Source: Psoroptes ovis (Eukaryota > Arthropoda > Arachnida > Sarcoptiformes > Psoroptidae). From it: a stretch of DNA of 64,000 nt. The stretch covers positions 3,100,001 through 3,164,000 of the forward strand of contig PQWQ01000004.1 in assembly GCA_002943765.1 (NCBI GenBank), given 5' to 3'. Under the pieces are notes generated by a model that worked only from the letters and a program-made list of their open reading frames with translations, searched no databases and was not told the origin of the DNA. Within the stretch, counting starts at the first letter, position 1. Every line of letters starts with the position of its first letter. The position numbers and the translations under genes are program-made. This document shows positions 39,901-52,571 of the stretch, piece after piece.

Positions 39901-42900
39901 ATTATTTTTTTTTATTTAATAAAAGATGATAATAATAATAATAATTGAAAACTTACCATTATTCGGTTGTATCATCATCATTGATGGCTGCTGTTGTTGG
40001 AGCTGCTGCTGCTGCTGATGTTGCTGTTGAGACAATAAATCTACATTACCAATCATCATCGCTGGTTGCTGCTGCTGTTGTTGTTTAATTAATTGTTGTT
40101 GTGGCTGTGTATCAATCGTTTGCTGAAAATTTTGTTGTTGTTGATTCATTAATCGATTATTCATTGCTGTTTGTGGCTGCTGCTGCTGAGATTGTTGTTG
40201 AGATATCGGTTGACCATACATATCAATCATTTCGGAAGACTGATTCAAGTAATGTTGTTGTTGGGGTTGTTGGAGATTTGGTATCATTGGTTGCTGTTGA
40301 TTCTGGGAATGAATCATCGACTGCGGTGTTGTTGATGGTAATTGTTGCTGGGGTTGTTGTTGTTGTGTTGATATTTGATTCTGATTCATCAGTGTTTGTT
40401 GTTGTTGTGGCGGATATTGTTGTTGTATTGTTCGATTTGTATTATTATTCATTAAATTTCTACCAGTTTGATCAATAAATTGTTGTGTTGGTTGCTGTTG
40501 TTGTTGTTGTTGTTTTTGATTCATCATCATCATCATAGCCGGTTGATTTGAATAATTTAAATTTGTTTCCATAAATTGTGATGGCTGTTGTTGTTGCTGA
40601 TTTTGCATTGATTGTTGAATCGAAGTATTTGACATTATTGATTCATTATCATTAATTAATGGCTGTTGTTTTTGCTGTTGTTGGTGTTGTTGTGGTTGAT
40701 GGCCAATTGTCACTCGATTATCCGAAATATTTTGATTCATCATTGCTGTTGAGCTATCGGGATTCATTAATGGATTTATTTGATTATTGTTATCATAAAT
40801 ATTGGCTGGTTGCTGCTGTTGTTGCTGGTGTTGTTGTTCATATAAATTCATTGGATTCATTATTGATGATGATGATGATGATGGTATTTTTTGCTGCTGC
40901 TGCTGCTGTTGTTGTTGTTGCGTTATCATTTGATTTGGATATTGATTTAGATTCAAAGAATTATTTGTTGTAGTAGTTGTCATTGTTGTTGTTGTGGTCG
41001 TTGTCGATGTCATATTAATCGATGGAGATGATGATGAAGATGATGATAATGGTGGAGGCACTAAACTAGGCGGTAACATTTGTCTTCGTTTATTACATTC
41101 ATTACAGCATCGAATCTAAAAAATCAATCATTGTGATTTTTAAAATTAAATAAAAAAAATATCCGAAAAATCCGAAATTGTTTATTTAAAAAAAAAATTG
41201 ATATTAAATGATTTTTTTTATACCTGTTGTTGTCCACATTGTTGACAAAACATTTTAAAACAATCATTACATTTGTTCAATGAATTTTGTTCATATTCTT
41301 TATGACAAAATAAACATTGTGACATATTCATATTATTCATCTTGTTGATATTAATAGTCTGTTGTGTTTGAGGCTGTTGTTGTTGTTGTTGTTGATTCAT
41401 AAATGTTCCGACGTTTTGCGAAATGGTTGATGATGTGTTCGATGTCAATGTTGGTATCGATGATGTCATTGCCATCATATTGAATTGTTGTGATTGCTGA
41501 TTTCCGAATGGTTGTTGTTGTTGTTGCTGTTGTCCAGCCATTTGAATATTTTGTTGCTGTTGAGGTTGTTTTTGCATTCTAAAATTTCGATTTTGATTTA
41601 AACAAAAAAAAAGAAAAAAAATGAATAGTATCAATTATTAGCAATAATTGCATGTAAATTATTTCATTAATTAGAAAAAAATTAAAACTCAAGTGTATTG
41701 TAGCAACTACTGCATTTGTATGAGGAATGCAATCATTCATTCATTCATTTATTACTTTTCAACAGCAGCAATGACAATAACAACAACAACAACAACAACA
41801 ACAATTCATTAGTGCATTATTGCATTTAATTAGATTTATTAATCCAAAACAAACGAAAAAATAAAAATAAAAATTCCTGTGTACCCATAATCCTTGATAA
41901 TAAATGTTGGAATATCTTACAATGAGAATTAATTACAATTCATAATTAATCCACATAATTTTCTGTTTTTTCTTTTGATATTTTCGATGACAGAATATTC
42001 CACCAAACAATAATCCATGTTTGTTACATATTTTTTTCTCCATTGTTTTCTCCATTTAAATATACATGTGTATTGAATAAGTCAATACATTTTTACTTTT
42101 GCTTCAATTCTGATCATTTGAAATGATTAATCCATTATTTTTTTTTCTGCCTTTCCATGTGATTCTTCATGATTCACAAGAGTGGGGCAAAAAAAAAATG
42201 AAACAATATCTAGGTCACCGAAATCCGACCGAATAAAAACTGAATTCAAACATATTTTTCATTTTCATTTTCTGTTTGTTTTGTTCCATTTTTCTGTTGG
42301 TCTCGTTTCATATCTTGTTTTAATCGAAATATATTCGTTTTATGAAATATAAAATATTTGAAAAATTCTCATCAACAACAAAATCAGAACCGAAAAAAAA
42401 AATCATGGAACAAGAATTGAATAATGGAAAAATATATTATTTTTATTATTTAGTAGAAGAATGAATGAATGAATGAAAAAGAAATGAAATATTTAAATAG
42501 GGGCTATGTTTGTTTGTTGCGCACATCCAAAAGCAAAACACAGTACTTTATATTTATTCATATGATATTCATTCGGAGAATATTCGTTTGAAATTTTTTT
42601 TCAATGATATATGAATGAATGAATGAATATATGATGCATATAACTGAACATAAATATTTGTGCAATATTTGTGAATTGTTATTATTCTATCACACATATA
42701 TTTGAATAACAAGAAGAAAATAAATGATCAAAATTACAAATTTCAATTTTCATTTTCAATACTTTTGTTATTGATATTTGTTCCAAACACACACACAAAA
42801 AAAAGACAACTAAAAAAAATAAAATAAAAAAAAATAAACCGAATCATTGATAATATATTGACAAATACATTAGCGATAGCTTCAACACACACCCACACCC

Positions 42901-45900
42901 GTAACATATATACAAACAACGCACATATATACGACAAGAAATGAACATGAAATATACACACAATGAATAATCAGCAGACACATATATGAAATTGAAATTG
43001 GTGGATATGAGAATTGTGGGTCCCAGAAGAATATTAAGAAGAAGAAAAATAAAAAGAAATTAGGACAGTGATGGTTTTTCTACTATTATTATTACGGCAA
43101 ATATTTTCAGACACAACATATATATATGGTCCACATATATATATAATGGATTCCATATTTTCATACAACAAGAATTATATGAAATTATATGAACAAATTC
43201 TGTTTGCATTGATAATACAGAATACAGAAAAAAAAGTAAATCTAGAATAAAATCCAAGGACAAAATTTGGTGAATTAAAAAATTCAAATATTGAATGATT
43301 AGTTTTTTTTGTTATATATTATTATTATTATTATATATTCAACTTTTATACAATTTTGTTTTTATATATACATTTGGAATATATTTCAAACAAAGAAATA
43401 CCGACCAAAAAATTTAGGCAAAAAAAAAAAAATTAAAAATGAAATGAAAATAAAAATGAATATGACAATGAGTTTGATGATAATGATTATAAATAACAGT
43501 AATAATAATAACCAGTGATAATGATAATAATAAAAGAAATTATGATAATAAGTAAAATAATTATTTTATTGAAACAATTGTGATAATAATTTAAATGTTT
43601 GATATTATTATTATTTTTTTTTTATTTCAAAGTTTATTCGATGTCAATGTTTAATTGTATGATGTGAAGACTGAATTCCTGAAATTTATTTCATTTTATG
43701 TATAAATGAATAAATTTAAATGCACGAAAAATTGACATGTATTTGATATTGTAAATAATAGGCAATAATATATGCACTATTTGATACTAATATATTGGAC
43801 AAATAAATAAATATTTTTAGACCAATATATATAAGATTGTCCCATAAGTTCTTGCTGTTTTTTAAATGAAAACAAATTTAAGAAACGGCAAGAACTTATG
43901 GGACAGCCCAATATATTGGTCATAAAATTGATCGGATCACAATTTTCATATTTTTTCCAATTTTTTTTCTTGGTTTCTGATATGGAAAAATTGGATAACA
44001 AGACAAATTTAATAAAATTTTCAAAATTGAAAATTTTGAAAAAAAAAATATTTTCAATTATAAAATGGAAATCAAATCAAATCGAATCAACTCAACAACT
44101 ACAATAGGAAAATGTGGGCAAAAAAAAAATCAAGAATAATCATTATTATGACTATTATTGTTATGATAATTTGATTTTGATTGAATTTTAATTTATTGTC
44201 ATTCCAATTTCCAATTTCAATTGCATCCATTCACTCATTTTGTTTATTTATTTATTTATTTTTTTTTATTTTCAAAATTCATAACAACAAAAATTTTTAA
44301 TTCAATTTCCATTCGATTCAGTTTTGATCCGCCTATCAAATGACAGATATTTATTTGTTTATTGTTTATATTAATAATATTTGTCAAAAAAAAAATAGTG
44401 AGAAAAAATTAATAAAAATAATAATAATAATAATAACTATTATCAATGAATGAATGAGTTATTTAATATGAGTATAAATATTTTTGAGTGTCCGAAAAGT
44501 TTTGTTCGTACTGTATAATTGTAAAATCAATGTAAATCCATATTAGAAAATCGGCAAGAACTTTTCGGACAAATCCAATATATAGATGAAATAAAATAAA
44601 AATTTCCGGCCCAAAATGAAATTGAAAATTAATGTTGGAATTGTTTAATATGATTATTATAACGATTATTACGATTGTTATAATGATTTTTGTATTCATT
44701 TTCATTGTATTTGTGAAATACACTATCACACAGACTAGTTAGACCACCATAGATATGTGGATACATTTGAAAACAATATAAATGTTTTAATTCTATTCCA
44801 TTATTTTCCAGAAAAAATAAAATAAAATAAAATCTATTTGTATTATAACAAGAAAATTTAGTGGAGGGTCGAGAGGGAAGGGAAGTGAAGAAAGATAGAG
44901 ACAATTGAGATGTATTCAATGGATATAATAATTCCAAATGGATACTATTATCATTTCGATTATTTTTGTTATTATCATTATTATTATTATGTAATAATAT
45001 CATTTTATTATAATTTTTACCGGAAAATTTTCCATTTCATTTATTCAATTCATTCGACCAAAATTATTAACTCAAATTTAAATTATTATTATTATTATTT
45101 TCATTTCAAATTCCCTGAGAAAAATATCGAAAAATGAATGTCAATTTCAAATTGAATAATGAAGTTAAAAAAAAATTAAAAATAAAACTCGAAGAAAATA
45201 GATATATCATTTTCAAATTATTCAAATATATACGATATTCAAAAAAATGATTCAATTATTTCATTTCAAATTTGAATATTTTGAAATATTGAATTATTTG
45301 TCAAATACAAAAAAAACACATCAGTTATAATGTATGTAAATGTGTCTATTATTATTTTGATTTCACCACAAATTTCATCACCGATTCACTGATTGCGAAT
45401 AAGCTCGGTTTGCTTGAATGAAAAACAGAATTTTTCAATTTAATAATGGAAATTGGGAAAATTAGTAAATCATCTCTCATAATTATATAAATGACAAGAA
45501 GACACTGGGTAAAATTTTTTTTTTCAATAAAATCATTATCACTTTGAAATCATTAACAGAATTTCCTGCTATTCCCTGACAGAAACACATTTACCATGAA
45601 ATCCATTCGAAAATTACCAAATCAAATTCAAAATACACCGTGATTTGACAAATATAAAATGTAAATCTACTCAAAATTTGAGCGATATTTGATGGTGAGA
45701 AAAAAAAAATATTTCAAATGAAATATGAAATCAAATTAAAATTTGAAAAATTGAAGAAAATATAAAATGAAAAATTTTGGGCGTAATTCAGCGATGGGGA
45801 AAATAGGAATAAATTTGAAATTGACAAATTTCGAAAATTGGAAATTTTCATTTTCGAAAATTGGAGAAATTGGAAAAAATCATTGGAGAATGGATAATGT

Positions 45901-47937
45901 CAAGGAATATGAAAAAAAGAAAAATGGAAATTCATTTTACGATATTCGGGTGAATTGAAGAATAAAATTAAAAATAAAAAAAAAGGGAAAATGAAATAAA
46001 TTCATTGAAATCTATTATTTCAAATTTATTTATTTTTGCTTGTTGTTTCAGTGTTTGTTGGTGATTCACATTCGAATTTGGGGTTAATTTTGGAAAAAAA
46101 TTTGGACATTTTCGTCCTCGAAAAGGAAAAATTTCATTTTCAAAATTCATTTTATGAAATTCCAGTGTTATTTTTGGCACAATTTTCTTTTTTGTTCATT
46201 CGAAAAAATAAATGATTTAACCCTTTCGGTTATTCAATACTTGTCGTATCGTACGACAATCACGAAATACATTGCCTAACTCGGGTATATAAATGAAATA
46301 TTTATGCATAGGACGTATTTGAAAATGAACATTTTGTTTTTGTTTCGTGCATTTTTTTTCGATTATTTCAAAGGGTAATACATGAATGAATATGAATTGT
46401 AAACTTTTGATTCATATTTTATCTTCATCATCTTTTATTTTAATTAAAATTCAATTGAATTTTTTCGTCATTTTTAAATTAAAATCCCAAAATGGTTGAA
46501 AAAAAATAAATTAAATTTTCTCATCCTTTTTTTCTTCGTTTTACAAGAATTTCATTGAAATTTTCAAATTTTTCAAATTTTCATTTTGATCAAATTCTTT
46601 GTCGCCGTTTATTTGTTTGTTTATTTATTTAATTTCTTTTTTTTTTGCCTAAATTTTTGCCCAAAATATTTCAATTCAAATATTTCAAAACAGTTGAAAC
46701 AAAAACCTTTCGGTTTGAACAATGTAAACAATATAAATTATTTGAGATAAATGAATGATAATTGAATTGAATTCAATTGAATTCAATTTGACAATCGACA
46801 AACACTAGGCCTTAGAAATTTTTAGGCCCAAAAAAAAACAACAAAACTTTTAGAAAATAAAGCAAATTTTTTGCAAGACAAAAATGTAAATAGTATTTTT
46901 TTTTCGTGGAAATAAAATTTGAATAATTTTGTTTGAAAATTTCATTTCTTCGAAAAAAAAATGTTTTATGAATGAATCATTTCTATTATTATTATTGTAA
47001 CTTACTCATTTGAATATAACATTAATTGTTGTTGATTTTGATGTTGCTGATGTTGTTGTTGTTGTGGTTGCTGGTATTGTGATTGAGGCGGATGTATTGT
47101 TGCTGTGGCTGTTGTTGTTGATGTTGCTGCTGACGACGATAATTGTGTTTGTTGTTGATTCAAATGTTGTTGTTGATGTTGTGATGATGATGATGTTATC
47201 GATGATTTTGTTGCCGACATTTGTGGTGTATTTGGTGGCATCGAACCTTGTGTATCTTGTTGAGCTCTAACCATTACTGATTGTATCATTTGTTTTTCTT
47301 CTTCAGTCAAACCACTTAAATCAACTTCGGGCACTTGTGTTGGCATTGGTGATTTAGTAGCTCCTGATGACGATGGTGTTGTTGCCATTACATTTGACAT
47401 TGTTGATGATGCTAATGATGTATTGACATTGGACATTATATTATGTGATGCGGTCGTTGTTGTTGTTGTTGAAGTCGATGATGTTGATCCTTGTCCAGTT
47501 GATGATCTTGATGCATTACCACCAATACTGCCAATGCCTGGAAATGATCCTGGATGAAATTGATTAATCAATTGATTCATCGGTTTAATACTATTCGGAA
47601 ATGATGTCGATAATTGTCCTATTGAATTGAACATCGATGAACCAGATTGATTTCCAGCCACACTACCAGCTGCTTTTTGTGCTAAATTCGATGTCATCGA
47701 TGATAATACATTCATGTTGTTTGATTGTTGTTGCTGTTGCTGCGGCAAATGCTGTAATTGTTGATATTGATGTTGATGATGTTGTATTGGTTGTTGTAAA
47801 TTTGTTAAATTATTTGTATTTGTATTTAAAAATGTTGAATTATCATTAATATTGTATTTAGGATTTAATCCAGTTTGCTGTTGTTGCTGAGGCTGATATG
47901 GATTGTTACTTTGAAATTGACTTTCTTCATTTCCCAT
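29320..47937 (-). CDS. Fife: Piccolo/Bassoon/Fife-type presynaptic active-zone scaffold, 14 exons
   Basis: Minus-strand exons: 47937-47006, 41578-41224, 41115-39957, 38339-37263, 35652-34685, 34612-32890, 32796-31853, 31788-31202, 31131-30947, 30872-30735, 30666-30572, 30463-30373, 30265-30149 and 30086-29320. Phases match at all 13 junctions and the total is 9138 nt (about 3045 aa). Seen: MGNEE start (N-myristoylation type, as in Bassoon and Piccolo); helix EVDLSGLTEEEKQMIQSVMV at 204-223, like Rab-effector helices; zinc finger at 399-436 with spacing C-x2-C-x11-C-x2-C-x4-C-x2-C-x7-C-x2-C; a Gln/Asn/Ser-rich middle; a basic helix VRAEIKRRRQRLADSDRL in exon 8; and YPFPIKRILLTQDPK leading into a PDZ domain (about 2736-2825) with GLGLKVYGGKEIP, IGAYIAKI and EGMQVIEWNGIPLTG. 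That PDZ resembles Piccolo/Fife more than RIM. Known role: organises active zones and vesicle release. No C2 domain follows the PDZ; the tail is Pro/Ser/Gln/His-rich. Intron 1 is 5.4 kb. Low-complexity exons may have alternative boundaries. Confidence 0.88.
30086..30463 (-). other. PDZ-encoding exons 12-13 (and junction to 14) of the Fife-like gene
   Basis: Three small phase-1 exons build the PDZ domain. Exon 12 gives the lead-in strand (IKRILLTQDPK). Exon 13 gives the carboxylate-binding loop GLGL, the GGKEIP strand and IGAYIAKI. Exon 14 begins GMQVIEWNGIPL. The WNG turn and EVSRII helix are intact, so the ligand groove looks functional. Confidence 0.85.
35653..37262 (-). other. Intron 4 of the Fife-like gene
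   Basis: A 1.6 kb intron between Asn/Gln-rich exons. It holds A/T-rich sequence with no supported exon. A short open stretch at 36555-36746 on the minus strand has no recognisable similarity and is treated as chance. Confidence 0.6.
38340..39956 (-). other. Intron 3 of the Fife-like gene
   Basis: A 1.6 kb intron with long A runs, an (AC)n tract near 39617 and ATT/AAT trinucleotide repeats. No coding or RNA gene seen. Confidence 0.6.
41115..41578 (-). other. Zinc-finger-encoding part of the Fife-like gene (exon 2 and start of exon 3)
   Basis: Exon 2 (41578-41224) ends with six of the eight zinc-binding cysteines (CLFC, CNDC, CQQC). The last pair (CCNEC) is supplied by the start of exon 3 at 41115, after a 108 nt intron. 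The arrangement, including the glycine after the third pair, is that of the Piccolo/Bassoon/RIM-type finger, which in relatives binds prenylated Rab acceptor or Rab proteins. Only one finger is present; vertebrate Piccolo and Bassoon have two. Confidence 0.82.
43821..43920. mobile_element. TTGTCCCATAA palindrome family, copy 2 (long hairpin)
   Basis: A 100 bp near-complete palindrome. ACCAATATAT at the left edge pairs with ATATATTGGT at the right edge, and TGTCCCATAAGTTCTTGC pairs with GCAAGAACTTATGGGACA. Arms are about 47 nt with few mismatches. It lies inside intron 1 of the Fife-like gene. Confidence 0.7.
44482..44580. mobile_element. Mariner-like mini-palindrome, variant copy
   Basis: Ends GTGTCCGAAAAGTTTT and AACTTTTCGGACAAATCC belong to the same terminal family, but the interior (about 55 bp) differs. 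It is either a distinct subfamily or a chimera. It lies in intron 1 of the Fife-like gene. Confidence 0.6.
46217..46380. mobile_element. Possible second piggyBac-like MITE
   Basis: Starts TTAACCCTTTCGG and ends with AAAGGGTAATA, so the ends are CCCTTT inverted repeats, but the right TTAA is altered to TAAT. The interior carries a small hairpin, TTGTCGTA-TCG-TACGACAA, at 46241-46259. It lies in intron 1 of the Fife-like gene and is less certain than the 6812 element. Confidence 0.4.
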
Positions 47938-49744
47938 TATATTATGGAACTGAAACTGTTGTATAAATTCTCATAATATTTTTCTTTTTTTTTTTTTGAT
48001 TTATTTTTCATCATATAATCTCATATTGATAGTTGAACGACAAAAACAAATCTTTAAAACAAACAATTGATTTTTAAATCTAATGCAATACTTGATGCTA
48101 TTATTTGTTTTTCTGTCTTAAATATTAATCGATTGATTGATCGATTCATACGATGAATCTTTCAAGGAAAATTTCGCAAACATATGATAAATGAATTTCA
48201 AATTCAAAAGGTAATTAATGTTTTTGAAATTAAAAAAAAAACAATTTAATTTTTGAAATAAATTAAACATAAGTTTTTCATTTTAAATTTGAAATTTTAA
48301 AGAAAAGCACCCACACACTCACACACACACACAAACACACGAACACACGCAGACACTCAAAGTAAAAAATTAGACAAATATTTCAACTTGACAAACAAAT
48401 AATTGAATGATTGAATGGAATAAAATAATTTTCTGATGAACAAACAATAATTTTGATGAGAAATTTTGATTTTTTTTATTGCAACAAAAGCGAAAAAATA
48501 ATGAAACTAAATCAATCACAAATTTTAAATAATAATTGAAATAAGAAGAATTAAGGCAGATTGAATCAAAATTATTTGATTTGTTTCAATTTGTTTCAAA
48601 TTAAATATTTGATTCAATTATTTCAAGAATTTCGCTGCTGCTGTTAGTTTCGAAGCTATTTTTTTTCTTGGTTGAAAATCTGTTTCATTGAACATTGAAT
48701 AAGTTGATCAGAATCTCGGTCGGTTGGTTGGTTGGTTGTCAATCGTTGTCTGTGATTGAGAAATGATGGAGGGAAAATTTTTGAAAAAAAAGTTTTCAAA
48801 GTTTTTCTGAAGAAATTTCAAGAATTTCTATGCTTCTTACATCGCATGAATCGCATGAATTCTTATCACAATAAATCAATCGAAAATCAATGAAAAATTC
48901 TTTGAAATATAAAGAATAAGAATAAAAATACTTGAAATTCATTTACTTTTGTTGCACATCTGAAAAAAAAAAAATTTGAAAACTTTTTGCCATGGCATTT
49001 GGTTGATTCGTTGAATATTGAAATTCAATCGAATTGAAAAATATTTTCGATTGAAAATATTATTTATTATTTATTTATTATTTCTTTGAATTTTTCAATA
49101 TTTTTCATCGAAAAAAAAAATAGAAGAAATACAATGAATTCATGTGAATTCATATGAAATTGAAATGTTCGGGAAAAAAATGATGATAATAAAAATAATA
49201 ATAATCTACATACATATTAAACAAAAAAACGAAAACGAAAACGATTTCTATTCGCTCATTTCATATCGGTGTATTGGCTAGAAGAAACCAAAGAACAAAC
49301 AAACAAAACCAAATCGAATAAAAAATTGAATAAAATGAAATAAAAGTTATGGGAACGTCGCCATCATAAACAACAATATATATTATTTGAGTGGGAATAT
49401 AATTTTGTTTTCAAAGACGAATAATAATATATTTCAAGAACAAAAGTTCTTTCGGCATATCTTTCGGTATTTATCCGAATTTCATTTCTTATTTTTTCAT
49501 TATTCAAAAAAAAAAAAAAAAAAATTATTGGTTGTTTTAGCTTATTCTGTGTGTTTAATTCACAACGAAACAAAACAAACGAAAAAATTCATTGTTATTT
49601 CGCATGTTTTTTTTTGTTCACATCTTATCGGATCGGATGTATATATGTGTGTTGTGTTTGTGCTTTATGAATCTAATGACACACACATAGACATATACAC
49701 ACGAATACAATAGAAATATTTATGCACTGAATAGACACAGAAAT

Positions 49745-49776
49745 GGATGGATGAATGAATGAATGAATGAATGAAT
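49745..49776. repeat. (GGAT/GAAT)n microsatellite
   Basis: Two to three GGAT units followed by GAAT units. Confidence 0.8.
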
Positions 49777-50159
49777 AGATAAGAATTTCATAAATACAAA
49801 ACACAACGAAAACAAAAACAAAAATGATGAAATGAATGAAAAAAAAACGAAATCAATTCAACGAAAAAAAAAAACAAAGTGTTGTTCAACACCATATATA
49901 TTTCGTAGATATTTGATATTCGACCAAAGACACACATCTTGAATCATGGAAATAGTTAATGGAAATAATGATGATAATGATAAATTTTTCTTTTAAAATT
50001 TCTGCCCGAAAAAAAAGCTGTCGATTGGCGTAATATTAGTGTTATCGCATATGATTCCCGATTCGTTGAATCGGCAGTCGTTTCTTGTTTCATATATATG
50101 GAAATTTGCGTCCCCAAAATTCATATATCGATTCATTTATTTTCTTTTATTTTTTTCTG

Positions 50160-50430
50160 ATTCAATATACGACCATATAGCGGCTTGTTGTTCCTAATTT
50201 TTGACGCCCAAATATAAGAATTTATGAGTCTCTGTATCACATGGATCTTTATGGCTCTGATTCTCATCGGTATCACGAACGCAGTCGCCATCAAGCAGTA
50301 GCAACCAAGATGGTGATGGTAGCGATGGTGGTGGTGGTGGTGGTGGCAACAACAAGCAATACTGGTTTTTACCACTCTTCTCCGAAGTTTGAATCTCCAA
50401 GTATAATTCTTCAATGATTTCCAAATGATT
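50160..50430. other. GC-rich island, possible non-coding exon
   Basis: Mixed-composition sequence with (GGT)n inside. All three minus-strand frames and all three plus-strand frames meet a stop before any plausible acceptor-linked start, though a 76-codon frame (minus, 50424-50194) and a 93-codon frame (minus, 50414-50133) are open internally. A pyrimidine-rich tract and ATATAG at about 50178 could be a plus-strand acceptor. It is best read as an untranslated or lncRNA exon, unconfirmed. Confidence 0.3.
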
Positions 50431-52077
50431 TCACGAATTTATCTCAACAAACATTTGGCCCAGCAATTTTCGTTTTTTTTTCCCAAACCAAAGCAGTGGT
50501 AAATGTTCAGGGTCTAATAATAAGGACTGGTAAAACGAGTTGCTATCAATTGAAATTGGTTTTATTTTCAAATTTTTACCTTTTGACATTTTTAACATGT
50601 AATATTTACATGCGTAGTGATTTGAAAGAAAATGCTTGTTTCACATATCCATAATGAAAATATATATAGACAGATCCTGTATACACATGTGAATACAAAG
50701 AATTTTTGAAAAAAAAAAAATATTTTAAAAAAAATGAAATGAAACCAAATTTGAAAGCAAAAGCAAAAAAAAAAAAAAAAAGAAATAAAACGAAATCCAT
50801 CGATCCATAAAAATAAATTAACGGATTTTGAATCGTTGTATATGTGCCGTATTATACTTGATATGCTGTGTAATGAGGAATTTTTGGAAACAAAAAAAAA
50901 AAATTACATGTTCCATATCTCATTCAAAATTTTTTTTTTTTTTTACTTGCTTTTGCATCTTCACACTTTGAAGAAAATCTTTTGGTTTGGACTAAAAATT
51001 ATTATCATTTTTATACGAGTGTGTGTATATGGGGGACGGGGGGAGGAGAAACTTGGTGAAGAACAAAAAAAAAAAAAGCAGAAGAAAAAAATTAAAATTT
51101 AAAATTTCGGATTTAAAATTTTGTAATTTGTAATTTTCAATTTTTTTTTTTTCGGTTGTCAATTTATTATTTTAAGGTCTATTATTTGGTCTATTTTTTT
51201 TTTGTTCTTGAAGAGAAAATTAAAATCAAAATTATAATTTTGCCATTTTAACTTATTAATATTTTCCATTAATTCTATGATTATATATATATTCATAAAT
51301 ATCATTTATATTATATAATCTTTATTTAATGAATTTTTTTATTCTTTATTTTTAACGTTCTTTATTATTATATTCTTTATTATTCTGTTTTAGTCGTCTT
51401 GAAACAACAAAAAAAAAATTGGGCAAATAATGATGAATGAATGATTAGTTCATTTTGGATTTGAGACAAAAAAAATTATTGAAAAATTGAATTGGAAAAT
51501 CAAATGGGCGAAGATTTTAAAGTTTTCAAAGTTCTTGAAACCTTTAATCTTAAAAATTAATAATTTTTTTATTTTCTCTTTGATTCTTCTTCAATACAAC
51601 ATTGACAAGGTTTGCCAATTGAATCATTTTTAAGAGATTGTAATAATAATTGTAATTTATCAAAGTTTTAAAGTTTTAAAATTGATCAATGATTATTTGT
51701 CATTGTTGCAATCATTATTGTTACGATTTCGATTGCTTATTATTGTTGGACTTATTAAATTATAAAAATAATAATAAAGATTAATCTTTTGCACTTTTGA
51801 TAATAATAAAGTTTTGACCAATAAGTTTTTTCATCGCTTCTTAAAATCATCGAGTTGTTTCTTGAATTTCTTTACTTTTTCTTAAATATTTCTTCGAGTC
51901 ATTGTTGAAAAAAAAATCTGTCTTTTCTTTGAAAAATATGTTTAAACATTTTATATGTATGTTTATAAAATATATTTCTATGTGTATATATGTTCAGAAA
52001 TATTTATATTTTTGTTCATATATTTTCTTATATATACATTGAAATAAATAAATTTTGTAATACTTGTATTTATTTTA

Positions 52078-52157
52078 TTAGACTGTCCGAAAAGTTCATT
52101 TTGCTTAATCAATAGAGTTGCTCATGAAAATCGGCCAGAACTTTCCGGACAACCTAA
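52078..52157. mobile_element. Mariner-like mini-palindrome, copy 5
   Basis: 80 bp, TA flanked (52076-52077 and 52158-52159). Ends TTAGACTGTCCGAAAAGTTC and GAACTTTCCGGACAACCTAA. The interior is in the opposite orientation to the copy 218 bp downstream. Confidence 0.75.
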
Positions 52158-52374
52158 TACATATAAAATCTTTAAAAATAATGAAGAAAATTATAAGAAA
52201 TAATCATTTGAAAATAAATTGTAATAATTCCATTCAATAAATAACCTTCAAATTTTCATTTATTTTAAATTTTATTTTATTTTATTTTATTTTTTCAAAT
52301 AAAATAAAATGTAATCATTCATTTAATCATAATGTTCTTTTTTTTTTTTTTTTTTTTGAATAAACTTTAAAATA

Positions 52375-52455
52375 TTTTGGCTGTCCGGAAAGTTCTGGCC
52401 GATTTTCATGAGCAACTTCATTGATTTAGCGAAATGAACATTTCGGACAACCTAA
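52375..52455. mobile_element. Mariner-like mini-palindrome, copy 6
   Basis: 81 bp, TA on both sides. Ends TTTTGGCTGTCCGGAAAGTTC and GAACATTTCGGACAACCTAA. It carries TGGCCGATTTTCATGAGCAAC in the same direction as the copies at 1618 and 16811. Confidence 0.75.
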
Positions 52456-52571
52456 TATATTTTTCTAAAAATAAATAAATAGATGGACGTACATACATAC
52501 ATATATATTTGTATATATTTTAATAATAATTATTCATCATACATTTGAATATTATTTATATATATATCCAC

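Larger units (their letters stand above)
41579..47005 (-). other. Intron 1 of the Fife-like gene (5.4 kb)
   Basis: Separates the MGNEE/helix exon from the zinc-finger exon. Donor GTAAGT at 47005 and acceptor TTTTAG before 41578 match in phase (GA|A). The intron hosts three small palindromic elements, described separately at 43821-43920, 44482-44580 and 46217-46380. I find no convincing gene in it. Confidence 0.65.

Noticed and set aside
44629..45003. 124-codon minus-strand frame in intron 1 of the scaffold gene
   Set aside because: Overlaps Asn/Asp repeats and lacks splice sites that keep the frame; no similarity seen.
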